From positions 1 to 44,927 of the forward strand of contig AFHY01000007.1 of NCBI GenBank assembly GCA_000213395.2: 44,927 bases of DNA, read 5' to 3'. A program made the position numbers and the translations under genes. Shown here piece by piece: positions 36,027-43,929 of this stretch (its first letter is position 1; each line of letters begins with the position of its first letter). The notes below the pieces were generated by a model. That model ran no database searches. It was not told where the DNA came from and saw nothing but the letters and a program-made list of their open reading frames with translations. Origin of the DNA: a gamma proteobacterium SCGC AAA007-O20 (GTDB lineage Bacteria > Pseudomonadota > Gammaproteobacteria > PS1 > Pseudothioglobaceae).

Positions 36027-36953
36027 TTAAAAATTTTCATACCAATGGTCGGCTATTTGTTTTCGAGTACAAAACCAGACGTCATCAAAAGTTCTAACGT
36101 ATGCCAAAAACTTTCTCATTGCCATAATTCGACCGGGTCTCCCTAAAATACGTGCATGCATACCTATGGACATCATTTTAGGGTGTGTTTCACCTTCCAA
36201 ATACAGCGCATCAAAGCTGTCCTTGAGGTAATTAAAGAACTGCTCACCTGAATTAAATCCTTGTGGAGTTGCAAACCTCATATCATTAACATCAAGGGTA
36301 TATGGAACAACCAAATGCTTTTCTTTTTCACTCTTGCCTTTAACCCAATAAGGCAAATCGTCATCATAACTGTCACTGTCATACAGAAAACCCCCCTCTT
36401 CAATTACCAGCCTTCTTGTGTTTGGACTATTTCTCCCGGTATACCAACCGAGTGGACGTTTACCTAAAAAATCTGTTAACAAAGATATACAGTTTTTGAT
36501 ATGTTCGCGTTCAGTTTTTTCATCAATAAACTGATAATCGATCCAACGAAGACCATGTGCACAAATGTCATAACCTTCATCAACCAAATAGTCTGCCAGT
36601 TCCTGGTTACGTGCAATTGCCACTGCCACTGCAAAAATAGTGATAGGGATTTCAAATTCTCGGAAAAGACGTAATACTCTCCATACTCCCACCCTTGAGC
36701 CATACTCATACAAGGACTCCATACTCATATATCTCACTCCATCATAGGGCTTGGCCCCCACTATTTCTGATAGGAATGCTTCTGAAGCTTTGTCGCCATG
36801 AAGTATGCAGTTTTCACCGCCCTCCTCATAGTTGAGAACAAACTGCAATGCAACACGGGCCTTATTCGGCCACTGAGGATGAATTGAGCCACTTCCATAA
36901 CCGGTCATATTGCGTGGGTAATGGTCAAGACTTTCGATTAATTTTTTGTTCAT
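36027..36953 (-). CDS. puuE: Allantoinase, PuuE type
   Basis: PuuE is a metal-independent allantoinase of the polysaccharide-deacetylase fold that opens allantoin to allantoate. The 308-residue product has RNMTGYGSGSIHPQWP and ALQFVLNYEEGGENCILHGD at the N-terminus, ICAHGLRWIDYQ, GWYTGRNSPNTRRLV and MSIGMHARILGRPGR, all characteristic of this group and not of the dinuclear metal allantoinases. It is the first enzyme gene after the regulator, nine bases downstream of gntR. Confidence 0.96.
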   Translation of the reverse strand: MNKKLIESLDHYPRNMTGYGSGSIHPQWPNKARVALQFVLNYEEGGENCILHGDKASEAFLSEIVGAKPYDGVRYMSMESLYEYGSRVGVWRVLRLFREFEIPITIFAVAVAIARNQELADYLVDEGYDICAHGLRWIDYQFIDEKTEREHIKNCISLLTDFLGKRPLGWYTGRNSPNTRRLVIEEGGFLYDSDSYDDDLPYWVKGKSEKEKHLVVPYTLDVNDMRFATPQGFNSGEQFFNYLKDSFDALYLEGETHPKMMSIGMHARILGRPGRIMAMRKFLAYVRTFDDVWFCTRKQIADHWYENF

Positions 36954-36961
36954 AACTATCT

Positions 36962-37645
36962 TTAATTAAATATATGGCTATAACTATTTTTTGTCTTGAC
37001 TTGAACACCAAAGTTTAGTGACTGTACGCAGTGATCTAAATGAACATTTATTGCATCACTTGCCTTTTTTAGATTGTTACTTTTAATGGCCTCAATGAGC
37101 TCTTGGTGCTCAGCAAAAGAGCAAAAATTTGATTCACGGTCAGCATATACGGAAGCAGCAAGTGCACTTAATGGAATTAATGGTTTTAAGCTTTCAACTA
37201 GATACTTGTTGTCACACAGCTCAGCCAAGGTTAAATGGAAATCGCATGACAATCTGGTGAGCTTTGCAAGTTCTTTTGAATCATGCAACTGCTTCTCTTT
37301 GGAAACCAAAGAATCAACCTCAGTCAAGTCGAGCTGCTTGTTATGATATTTTTCTACCAGAATCATAATGACACCACTCTCTATGGCTTTCCTTGCCTTA
37401 AAGATTTGTTTAGTTTCTTGTTCCGTTGGACAAGCAACACGAACGCTTTGATTCTTTTTATGTATTAAAACACCCGAATCAACTAGCCTATCAAAACCTT
37501 GCCTAATCACTGCACGACTGTATCCAAATTCTTCTTGTAAAGAAATTTCAGATAATTTAACTCCAGGGTTGAGTCTGTTCTTTAGTATGGCTTCAAAGAT
37601 AACCTCTACAACATCGTCAGAACTTGTGCTTAAAGTAGTACTCAT
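36962..37645 (-). CDS. GntR/FCD-family transcription regulator
   Basis: A 227-residue regulator of the GntR superfamily, FadR/FCD branch. The N-terminal winged helix (about 8-75) contains GVKLSEISLQEEFGYSRAVIRQ, and the C-terminal FCD domain has the metal-ligand pattern D-H-H-H seen in DFHLTLAEL, AEHQELIEAI and NVHLDHC. Such regulators bind a carboxylate or similar metabolite. Position as the first gene of the ureide/deo operon, and the perfect palindromes just upstream, indicate it controls this operon and probably the divergent nucleoside operon. Ureidoglycolate, allantoate or a related acid is a reasonable effector guess. AAGAGA precedes the ATG. Confidence 0.92.
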   Translation of the reverse strand: MSTTLSTSSDDVVEVIFEAILKNRLNPGVKLSEISLQEEFGYSRAVIRQGFDRLVDSGVLIHKKNQSVRVACPTEQETKQIFKARKAIESGVIMILVEKYHNKQLDLTEVDSLVSKEKQLHDSKELAKLTRLSCDFHLTLAELCDNKYLVESLKPLIPLSALAASVYADRESNFCSFAEHQELIEAIKSNNLKKASDAINVHLDHCVQSLNFGVQVKTKNSYSHIFN

Positions 37646-37685
37646 AGTCTCTTATATATTTGTCTTAAGAATCAATAATAACGCT

Positions 37686-37714
37686 ATTGTAGACCTATAA
37701 ATTCAAATAGTCAA
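37686..37714 (-). promoter_or_regulatory. Sigma-70 promoter of the gntR-puuE-deo operon
   Basis: On the minus strand TTGACT (37709-37714) and TACAAT (37686-37691) are spaced by exactly 17 bases, a near-consensus promoter. The start is expected near 37679, giving a leader of about 34 bases before the gntR ATG. A near-match to the operator pattern overlaps the -10 (37687-37696). Confidence 0.75.
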
Positions 37715-37715
37715 T

Positions 37716-37740
37716 ATTGTTAACAATTATTGTATACAAT
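37716..37740. promoter_or_regulatory. Paired 12-bp palindromes, probable GntR/FCD operators
   Basis: ATTGTTAACAAT (37716-37727) and ATTGTATACAAT (37729-37740) are both perfect palindromes separated by one base, with centres 13 bases apart. Both contain TNGTNNACNA, the operator pattern of the GntR/FadR family. The first lies one base upstream of the -35 of the gntR operon promoter. Their centres fall near -42 and -55 from the predicted start. The assignment to the adjacent regulator is inference; the palindromes are seen directly. Confidence 0.78.
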
Positions 37741-37787
37741 ATTTTAAGTCTAATATTTATATATTTCTAATTATTTACATTATTTTT

Positions 37788-37817
37788 TTGCCAAAAAATT
37801 ATAGACAGGAATATAAT
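37788..37817 (+). promoter_or_regulatory. Sigma-70 promoter of the nucleoside uptake operon
   Basis: TTGCCA (37788-37793) and a perfect TATAAT (37812-37817) are spaced by 18 bases on the plus strand. The start is expected near 37824. A near-match to the operator pattern, ATGTTTACAA (37816-37825), overlaps the -10 and start site. Confidence 0.72.
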
Positions 37818-37823
37818 GTTTAC

Positions 37824-37968
37824 AACTCGGGTATTAGTTTAAAAATTTTAAAACCCCAAGTTAAACACAGAAGAATTTTTACCCGTCTTTCTTAATGATG
37901 GATTTCTGAAATTTTTATAACTATAAAAGTAAGATAAAAATACATAATATAAATCAAGGAGAAGAAAA
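37824..37968 (+). promoter_or_regulatory. 145-base leader of the nucleoside uptake operon
   Basis: This untranslated stretch lies between the predicted start and the BMP gene. It is AT-rich and contains CGGGTA (37828-37833) complementary to TACCCG (37880-37885), which could enclose a bulged fold. I do not recognise a purine or other riboswitch consensus. AAGGAG at 37956-37961 is the ribosome site. With the promoter and operator elements listed separately, this accounts for the 323 gene-free bases between gntR and the BMP gene. Confidence 0.35.
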
Positions 37969-39000
37969 ATGAAACAAATGAAAAGCTCACGATTAGGTGG
38001 GTTAATTAAAAAAACAAGTCTGGCTATGATTGCTGGCGCATTTGTCTTATCTGCGTCTATAGCGCAAGCTGACATTAGACCTGCTGTTGTTTATGATGCT
38101 GCAGGTAAAAATGATAAATCTTTCAATGAAGCAGTTTTTAATGGCATAACACGATTCATGAATGATACAGGTATTGCGGTCACTGAGCTTGAGCCAACAA
38201 ATGAAGCACAGATGGAACAAAGCCTTATGAAGCTTGCTCAGCGTGGCTATAGCCCTATAGTAGCTGTAGGCTTTACTTTTGCTGGCCCTCTAACAGTTGC
38301 TGCTGAAGCATATCCTGATACAAGTTTCACTCTAATTGATATGGTTGTAGGATTGGACAATGTTCAGAACGTGATATATAAAGAGCATGAAGGTTCCTTC
38401 CTGGTCGGCGTGTTGGCGGCTATGAATTCCAAAACTGGGACTGTAGGTTTTGTCGGTGGTATGGGCATTCCACTCATTAGTCGTTTTGAGTGTGGCTACA
38501 AGCAAGGTGTTAAATGGCAAGATAGTTCTATGAATATTCTAGCTCAAATGACTGGATCAACTTATTTAGCTTGGAACAACCCATCTAAGGGTGGTGAGAT
38601 TACTCGTAGTCAAGTTGAGGCTGGCGCTGATGTAGTTTATGCTGCAGCTGGTGGAACTGGAATTGGTGTTTATCAAACTGCTGCTGATTTGGGTGTACTA
38701 GCAATTGGTGTAGACTCTAACCAGAACTACATGCAACCCGGAACAATGCTAACTTCGATGTATAAGAAAGTTGGACAAGCCGCTTATGATAGTTATGAAG
38801 CTGCTATGAATGGCACTTGGGAAGGTGGCTTTAGAGTTCTAGGACTTGCCGAAGATGGTGTTGGCTGGGCTCTAGACGAGTACAACCGTGACTTGGTCAG
38901 TGCAGAGATGGAAGCACGCGTCAATGAAGCCAGAAATGCAATTATTGCTGGTGACATTGTAGTACATGATTACATGGCTGATAATACCTGCCCAATCTAA
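37969..39000 (+). CDS. BMP-family nucleoside-binding protein of an ABC transporter
   Basis: The 343-residue receptor belongs to the basic membrane protein (BMP/PnrA-like) family that binds purine and pyrimidine nucleosides. It has a Sec signal peptide (about 1-34, cleavage near AQA-D) with no lipobox cysteine, then VVYDAAGKNDKSFNEAVFNG, a family hallmark. GFVGGMGIPLISRFECGYKQG and the hinge IGVDSNQNYM follow. It is the first gene of the plus-strand operon. A stable stem-loop follows the stop codon, separating it from the ATPase and permease genes. Confidence 0.94.
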   Translation: MKQMKSSRLGGLIKKTSLAMIAGAFVLSASIAQADIRPAVVYDAAGKNDKSFNEAVFNGITRFMNDTGIAVTELEPTNEAQMEQSLMKLAQRGYSPIVAVGFTFAGPLTVAAEAYPDTSFTLIDMVVGLDNVQNVIYKEHEGSFLVGVLAAMNSKTGTVGFVGGMGIPLISRFECGYKQGVKWQDSSMNILAQMTGSTYLAWNNPSKGGEITRSQVEAGADVVYAAAGGTGIGVYQTAADLGVLAIGVDSNQNYMQPGTMLTSMYKKVGQAAYDSYEAAMNGTWEGGFRVLGLAEDGVGWALDEYNRDLVSAEMEARVNEARNAIIAGDIVVHDYMADNTCPI

Positions 39001-39020
39001 GTACTACTTTTTTATCCATT

Positions 39021-39050
39021 AATACATCCGACCTTTTGGTCGGATGTATT
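39021..39050 (+). other. Perfect 13-bp stem-loop after the BMP gene
   Basis: AATACATCCGACC (39021-39033) pairs with GGTCGGATGTATT (39038-39050) around a TTTT loop. No T tract follows, so it is probably a 3'-end stabiliser or processing signal keeping the binding-protein message more abundant than the downstream part, and not a classic terminator. Confidence 0.75.
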
Positions 39051-39098
39051 ATATGTACGACTATAAAATTTTGTTGTATTTAGTTTAGAATTACAACT

Positions 39099-40655
39099 AT
39101 GGATCAATCTAACATAGCAATCGAACTAATCGATGTTGATAAACACTTTGGTGCAGTATATGCAAATGACAAAGTCAACCTGAGCGTTAAAACAGGCACA
39201 ATACACGGCATTGTTGGTGAGAATGGTGCCGGTAAATCAACCTTGATGAGTATTTTGTATGGCTTCTATCAGGCAGACTCTGGGCGCATAAAAGTTTTTG
39301 ATAAAGACTTTATATCTACTAATTCACGCCAATCAATTGAGGCAGGTATAGGGATGGTTCATCAGCACTTTATGCTTGTCGAGAATTTTACTGTTCTAGA
39401 AAATGTCATACTTGGAAGTGAAGATGGAGCTCTAATTTCTGAAAGCCTGGACAAGGCTCGTATTGAATTGACAAGACTAGCTCAAGAGTATGGATTAGAA
39501 GTTGAATTAGATGTTGCAGTTGAAGAACTATCCGTTGGTATGCAGCAACGAGTTGAAATTTTAAAAGGCCTCTATAAGGGAGCAAAGGTCTTAATACTTG
39601 ATGAACCAACAGGCGTATTAACTCCTCAAGAGTCAGACGAATTATTTCGAATATTTGAAGCACTTAAGAAACAAGGTGTCACTATTATATTAATCACTCA
39701 TAAACTTCGTGAAATCATGAGTATCACGGATTATGTATCTGTAATGCGGGCAGGAAAAATGGTAGCGCATCGTCAAACAAGTGAAACCAATCCAGAAGAA
39801 CTTGCAGAATTAATGATTGGTCGAAAAGTTTTACTAAATATTGTTAGAACTGAAGCAAAAAGTGGAGACCCTCTCCTAGTTGCCAATAATCTTGAAATAC
39901 ATAATGAACAAGGAATTAAGCGAGTTTCAGAAGTGAGTTTTGAGGCACGCTCTGGTGAAATCCTTGGAATTGCTGGGGTCACTGGTAATGGTCAAGGCAC
40001 TCTTTTGAAAGCACTAGCAGGAATACTGCCTTTATCTAAAGGCAGTATTGAAATCTTGGGCGAAACTATTTCTCCTAAGAGACCTCTTAACCCTCAAGAG
40101 TTACGTAATCTAGGGGTAGCACATGTCCCTGAAGATCGACAAAGAATGGGGATAATTTCAGATTTTAGTGCGAGTGAATCAGCACTCTTAGGCTATCAAA
40201 ATGATAAAGAAATTAACCAGGGTGTTTGGCTCAAACGATCATTAGTTAAAGCTAACTGCGAATCAATAATGGAGGCGTTTGATGTTCGCCCTACAAATCC
40301 AGACTTAAAGTCATCCAACTTTTCAGGTGGAAATCAGCAAAAACTTATTTTAGCAAGAGAATTTGAACGTGACCCAGAAGTCTTAATTATCGGTCAACCC
40401 ACTCGTGGAATTGATATTGGTGCCATTGAGTTTATAAGGAAGCGCATCATAAAGATGAGAGATGCAGGTAAAGCGATTATTTTAATTTCAGTGGAATTAG
40501 AAGAAATCATGTCAATCAGTGACCGAATCATTGTAATGTGTGACGGTGAAATAACTGGAACTGTCGATGCTGCTAAAGCTGATGAAGCTACCCTCGGAAT
40601 GATGATGGCTAACGCTTTACCTTCTGATAAAAAAATCACAGAGGCTCAACTATGA
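39099..40655 (+). CDS. Nucleoside ABC transporter ATPase (double NBD)
   Basis: The 518-residue ATPase has two nucleotide-binding domains, as in NupB/YufO and RbsA-type proteins. The first has a normal Walker A (GENGAGKST), signature ELSVGMQQR and Walker B LILDEPTGVLTP. The second is degenerate: GVTGNGQGT lacks the P-loop lysine and the Walker B region reads IIGQPTRGID, with Gln for the catalytic Glu; its signature FSGGNQQKL is intact. This asymmetry is normal in the family. Its TGA overlaps the first permease ATG by four bases. Confidence 0.95.
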   Translation: MDQSNIAIELIDVDKHFGAVYANDKVNLSVKTGTIHGIVGENGAGKSTLMSILYGFYQADSGRIKVFDKDFISTNSRQSIEAGIGMVHQHFMLVENFTVLENVILGSEDGALISESLDKARIELTRLAQEYGLEVELDVAVEELSVGMQQRVEILKGLYKGAKVLILDEPTGVLTPQESDELFRIFEALKKQGVTIILITHKLREIMSITDYVSVMRAGKMVAHRQTSETNPEELAELMIGRKVLLNIVRTEAKSGDPLLVANNLEIHNEQGIKRVSEVSFEARSGEILGIAGVTGNGQGTLLKALAGILPLSKGSIEILGETISPKRPLNPQELRNLGVAHVPEDRQRMGIISDFSASESALLGYQNDKEINQGVWLKRSLVKANCESIMEAFDVRPTNPDLKSSNFSGGNQQKLILAREFERDPEVLIIGQPTRGIDIGAIEFIRKRIIKMRDAGKAIILISVELEEIMSISDRIIVMCDGEITGTVDAAKADEATLGMMMANALPSDKKITEAQL

Positions 40656-41752
40656 CTCGTGATAGAAGATTATCATGGATAAATGGCTTATTATTGCCAC
40701 TCTTTAATGTTTTAACTGCGTTTTTAGCTACGGGGATCGTTTTTCTATTAATAGGTGTTGATCCAATAGAGGCTACAAAAATATTAATCTATGGTGCTCT
40801 TGGATATGATGAAGGTCTTGGATACACACTTTATTACGCAACAAATTTTGTTTTTACCGGTTTGGCAGTAGCCGTTGCTTTTCATGCAGGGTTATTCAAT
40901 ATTGGAGGCGAAGGTCAGGCTTATGTTGGTGGCCTTGGTATTGCTTTAGTTGCTTTATATATCAACCCTGCTCTAAGTGCCTGGATTGTTATCCCATTAG
41001 CCATCTCTGGTGGGCTATTGTTTGGCGCTTTATGGGCAATCATTCCTGCTTATTTACAAGCCTATCGAGGAAGTCATATTGTTATCACAACGATTATGTT
41101 TAATTTTTTAGCCTCTGCCTTAATGGTTTATATGTTGGTGCATGTTCTTCGAGAAGTAGGCAATATGACCCCCGAAAGTACAAATTTTCCTGATGTTGTA
41201 TGGTTGCCTTTTGTTCATGATGTGTTTGCTGGATTTGGCTATAACATTGCAAAATCACCACTAAATTTATCCATTCTTGTAGCTTTATTTTTCTCATTCC
41301 TAGTTTGGTTTTTCCTTTGGCATACTCGTTGGGGTTTTGCTATTCGAGCTACAGGAAAAAGCAATGATGCTGCAATATATGGTGGTATTAATCCAAAAAA
41401 AATTATCATTGTAACGATGTGCATCTCCGGAGCATTAGCCGGATTAGTTGGGGTTAATGAACTTATAGGAGTTCAACACCGTCTATTTTTAAATTTTAAT
41501 TATGGTTATGGCTTTGGCGGGATTGCAGTTGCACTAATGGGCCGAAATCATCCTGTTGGAATTCTTATTGCAGCCTTTTTGTTTGGCATACTTTACCAGG
41601 GTGGTGCAGAATTGGATTTTGAATTACAGAACGTTTCAAGAGACATAGTTGTGGTTATGCAAGGTCTAGTTATCTTGTTTTGTGGTGGCTTAGAGTATTT
41701 ATATAGGCCTGTTTTAATGCGTTTTTTAGCACCTATTGAGGCATCTGAATGA
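40652..41752 (+). CDS. Nucleoside ABC transporter permease 1
   Basis: A 366-residue inner-membrane permease of the branched-chain/nucleoside type (NupP/YufP-like) with about nine membrane segments. Diagnostic blocks are HAGLFNIGGEGQAYVGGLG near residue 80 and RATGKSNDAAIYGGI in the cytoplasmic loop. It overlaps the ATPase and the second permease by four bases at each end, so the three are translationally coupled. Confidence 0.94.
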   Translation: MTRDRRLSWINGLLLPLFNVLTAFLATGIVFLLIGVDPIEATKILIYGALGYDEGLGYTLYYATNFVFTGLAVAVAFHAGLFNIGGEGQAYVGGLGIALVALYINPALSAWIVIPLAISGGLLFGALWAIIPAYLQAYRGSHIVITTIMFNFLASALMVYMLVHVLREVGNMTPESTNFPDVVWLPFVHDVFAGFGYNIAKSPLNLSILVALFFSFLVWFFLWHTRWGFAIRATGKSNDAAIYGGINPKKIIIVTMCISGALAGLVGVNELIGVQHRLFLNFNYGYGFGGIAVALMGRNHPVGILIAAFLFGILYQGGAELDFELQNVSRDIVVVMQGLVILFCGGLEYLYRPVLMRFLAPIEASE

Positions 41753-42723
41753 GTGATTTATTTTTAACTACTGTATTAACATTTGATGCTTCAGTTAGAG
41801 TCTGTATACCACTTATTTTCGCCTCTATGGCTGGCTTATTTGCTGAGCGTTCAGGAGTTGTTGATATTGGTCTTGAAGGAAAACTTCTGATGTCAGCTTT
41901 TATTGCTGCCAGTGCTGCCTCTGTTTTTGGCTCACCTTGGCTCGGATTAATTGCAGGAATGTTTGCATCTTCTGTCCTAGCAATGATTCATGGCTTTGCA
42001 TCGATAACATACAAAGGAAATCAAATTGTTAGTGGCGTTGCAATCAATATCTTGGCTTCAGGGCTTACCATGATTTTAACTTTAGCTTGGTTTAAAAGTG
42101 GCGGAATAACTCCAACCCTTCAAGGAAATGAGAGATTTCTTTCTATTACACTTCCTGGCGTTGATATTATTGATCATATTCCAATCCTAGGTGTTATCTA
42201 TAGAGAACTAATTAGTGGTCACAATATTTTAGTCTACTTAGCTTTTGCTATCGTCCCTCTTGTTTGGTGGGTTGTGTATCGAACTCGATTTGGTCTTCGA
42301 TTACGAGCCGTTGGAGAAAACCCTAAGGCTGTTGATACGGCTGGTTTATCAGTAGAAGGGCTTCGATATAAGGCTTTACTTATAGGTGGAATTCTGTGTG
42401 GAATCGGCGGTGTTTATATTGCAACCGCTTATAACGCTCAGTTCACTAAAGAAATGACTGCTGGACAAGGATTTATTGCTCTGGCAGCACTTATATTTGG
42501 AAAGTGGCATCCATATAAGGTTTTGGCTGCATGTTTCTTGTTCGCATTTTTACAGGCTTTAGCTATTAGACTTCAAGGTGTTGTCATCCCTGGAATCGGT
42601 GAAATTCCAGTTCAATTAATTGAAGCAACACCTTACATTTTAACTGTCATCTTGTTGGCTGGTTTTATTGGAAAAGCAATACCTCCAAAAGCATCCGCTC
42701 AGCCATATATTAAGGAATTATAG
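41749..42723 (+). CDS. Nucleoside ABC transporter permease 2
   Basis: The second permease (NupQ/YufQ-like, 324 residues, about eight to nine membrane segments). It has AERSGVVDIGLEGKLLMSAF near the N-terminus and RAVGENPKAVDTAGLSVEGL in the cytoplasmic loop, both family hallmarks. It follows permease 1 with an ATGA overlap and ends two bases before the cdd start, placing uptake and deamination in one transcript. Confidence 0.95.
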   Translation: MSDLFLTTVLTFDASVRVCIPLIFASMAGLFAERSGVVDIGLEGKLLMSAFIAASAASVFGSPWLGLIAGMFASSVLAMIHGFASITYKGNQIVSGVAINILASGLTMILTLAWFKSGGITPTLQGNERFLSITLPGVDIIDHIPILGVIYRELISGHNILVYLAFAIVPLVWWVVYRTRFGLRLRAVGENPKAVDTAGLSVEGLRYKALLIGGILCGIGGVYIATAYNAQFTKEMTAGQGFIALAALIFGKWHPYKVLAACFLFAFLQALAIRLQGVVIPGIGEIPVQLIEATPYILTVILLAGFIGKAIPPKASAQPYIKEL

Positions 42724-42725
42724 AT

Positions 42726-43121
42726 ATGAATGAAGAGAACTACATTGCAGCTACAAAAGAAGCCATGAGTAAAGCTTATGTGCCCTACTCTAATTATCCA
42801 GTAGGTGCATTGATTGTAACCAAAAATGGTAATACCTATAGTGGCTGTAATGTGGAAAATGCTAGCTATCCAGAAGGACACTGTGCAGAAACTACAGCCA
42901 TCGCGTCAATGGTGATGGGAGGTGAAAAGAACATCAAAATGATTTATGTTATGAGTCAAAATGATCAAGGCGGTTGCCCCTGTGGAGGCTGTCGTCAACG
43001 CATACGAGAATTTTCTGACATCGATACGCAAGTTATCTTGTGTTCCCCCAGTGGAGTACAACAGCGCTTACTTCTTGCTGACTTGTTGCCTAATTCATTT
43101 GGTCCAGAGTATTTGTTATGA
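42726..43121 (+). CDS. cdd: Cytidine deaminase
   Basis: Cdd converts (deoxy)cytidine to (deoxy)uridine, feeding the phosphorylases. The 131-residue homotetrameric type has the zinc site C53 with catalytic E55 in GHCAETTAI and C86/C89 in CPCGGCRQRI, and the substrate loop YSNYPVGAL with CNVENASYPEG. It ends in a four-base overlap with the PNP gene. Confidence 0.97.
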   Translation: MNEENYIAATKEAMSKAYVPYSNYPVGALIVTKNGNTYSGCNVENASYPEGHCAETTAIASMVMGGEKNIKMIYVMSQNDQGGCPCGGCRQRIREFSDIDTQVILCSPSGVQQRLLLADLLPNSFGPEYLL

Positions 43122-43921
43122 GTCAAGTTGAAGACTGTATTAAAGTTATTAGCAAATCTGTAAAGGGTTTTACACCTCAGGTGGGCTTAATATTAGGCTC
43201 TGGATTGGGTCAATTTTGTGAGCATGTTGAGGTTGTTGCCAGTATTGAATTTGATGAATTACCAGGCTTTCCTGTCGCCGGTGTAGGTGGTCATGAAGGT
43301 AAACTATTGTTAGGTCAAGTTAGCGGTACCGATATTGCAATTCTGCAAGGACGGGCTCATTATTATGAACAAGGCAAAGCCGATACAATGGCTGTAGCTA
43401 TTCAAACCCTTAATGCCATGGGTTGTCAATCTTTAGTCATCACTAATGCTGCCGGAAGTTTAAATTCTGAAGCCACTCCGGGAAGTGTAATGCTGATAAC
43501 TGATCATATTAATATGACTGGTGTTTCACCTTTATTTAGCGCTGAGAGTAATCAACGTTTTGTAGACATGAGTGAGGCTTATAGTCATGAATTAAATGAT
43601 GCTATGCGCTCTGCAGCTAAAGCTAATGATATTAATTTACATGAAGGCACCTATGCCTGGATGAGTGGTCCGCAATTCGAAACGCCTGCAGAAATTCGGG
43701 CTCTCGAAACTTTAGGTGCAGATGCTGTTGGCATGTCGACCGTCCCAGAGGTCATTCTCGCCCGTCATCAAGGACTATCTTTGTGTGCCATTTCAGTGAT
43801 TACTAATTATGCAGCAGGTATGAGTGAAACAGCTCTTAGTCATGAACAAACGATTTCTTTCGCAAGTCAGGCTGCAGATACTGTAGAGTGTTTACTGATT
43901 GCCTACCTTAAAGGCCAATAA
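43118..43921 (+). CDS. punA: Purine nucleoside phosphorylase, trimeric type
   Basis: The enzyme splits (deoxy)inosine and (deoxy)guanosine with phosphate into base and (deoxy)ribose-1-phosphate. The 267-residue product has the phosphate loop LGSGLGQF, GRAHYYEQGKA, TNAAGSLN, the base-contact segment AWMSGPQFETPAEIR, VGMSTVPEVILARH and the ITNYAAGM segment whose Asn favours 6-oxopurines. Adenosine would need Add first, which is encoded in the divergent operon. GC content is higher than in the transporter genes before it. Confidence 0.95.
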   Translation: MSQVEDCIKVISKSVKGFTPQVGLILGSGLGQFCEHVEVVASIEFDELPGFPVAGVGGHEGKLLLGQVSGTDIAILQGRAHYYEQGKADTMAVAIQTLNAMGCQSLVITNAAGSLNSEATPGSVMLITDHINMTGVSPLFSAESNQRFVDMSEAYSHELNDAMRSAAKANDINLHEGTYAWMSGPQFETPAEIRALETLGADAVGMSTVPEVILARHQGLSLCAISVITNYAAGMSETALSHEQTISFASQAADTVECLLIAYLKGQ

Positions 43922-43929
43922 TATTTTAA

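Noticed and set aside
37824-37968. Purine riboswitch before the nucleoside uptake operon
   Set aside because: The leader length and context fit, but I do not see the three-way junction core or its conserved loops; only a six-base long-range pairing is visible.
39021-39050. Rho-independent terminator after the BMP gene
   Set aside because: The stem is perfect but no T tract follows on the plus strand or on the opposite strand, so it is listed as a stem-loop instead.
39406-39663. Leucine-rich minus-strand ORF inside the nucleoside ATPase gene
   Set aside because: Antisense shadow of conserved ABC motifs on the plus strand.
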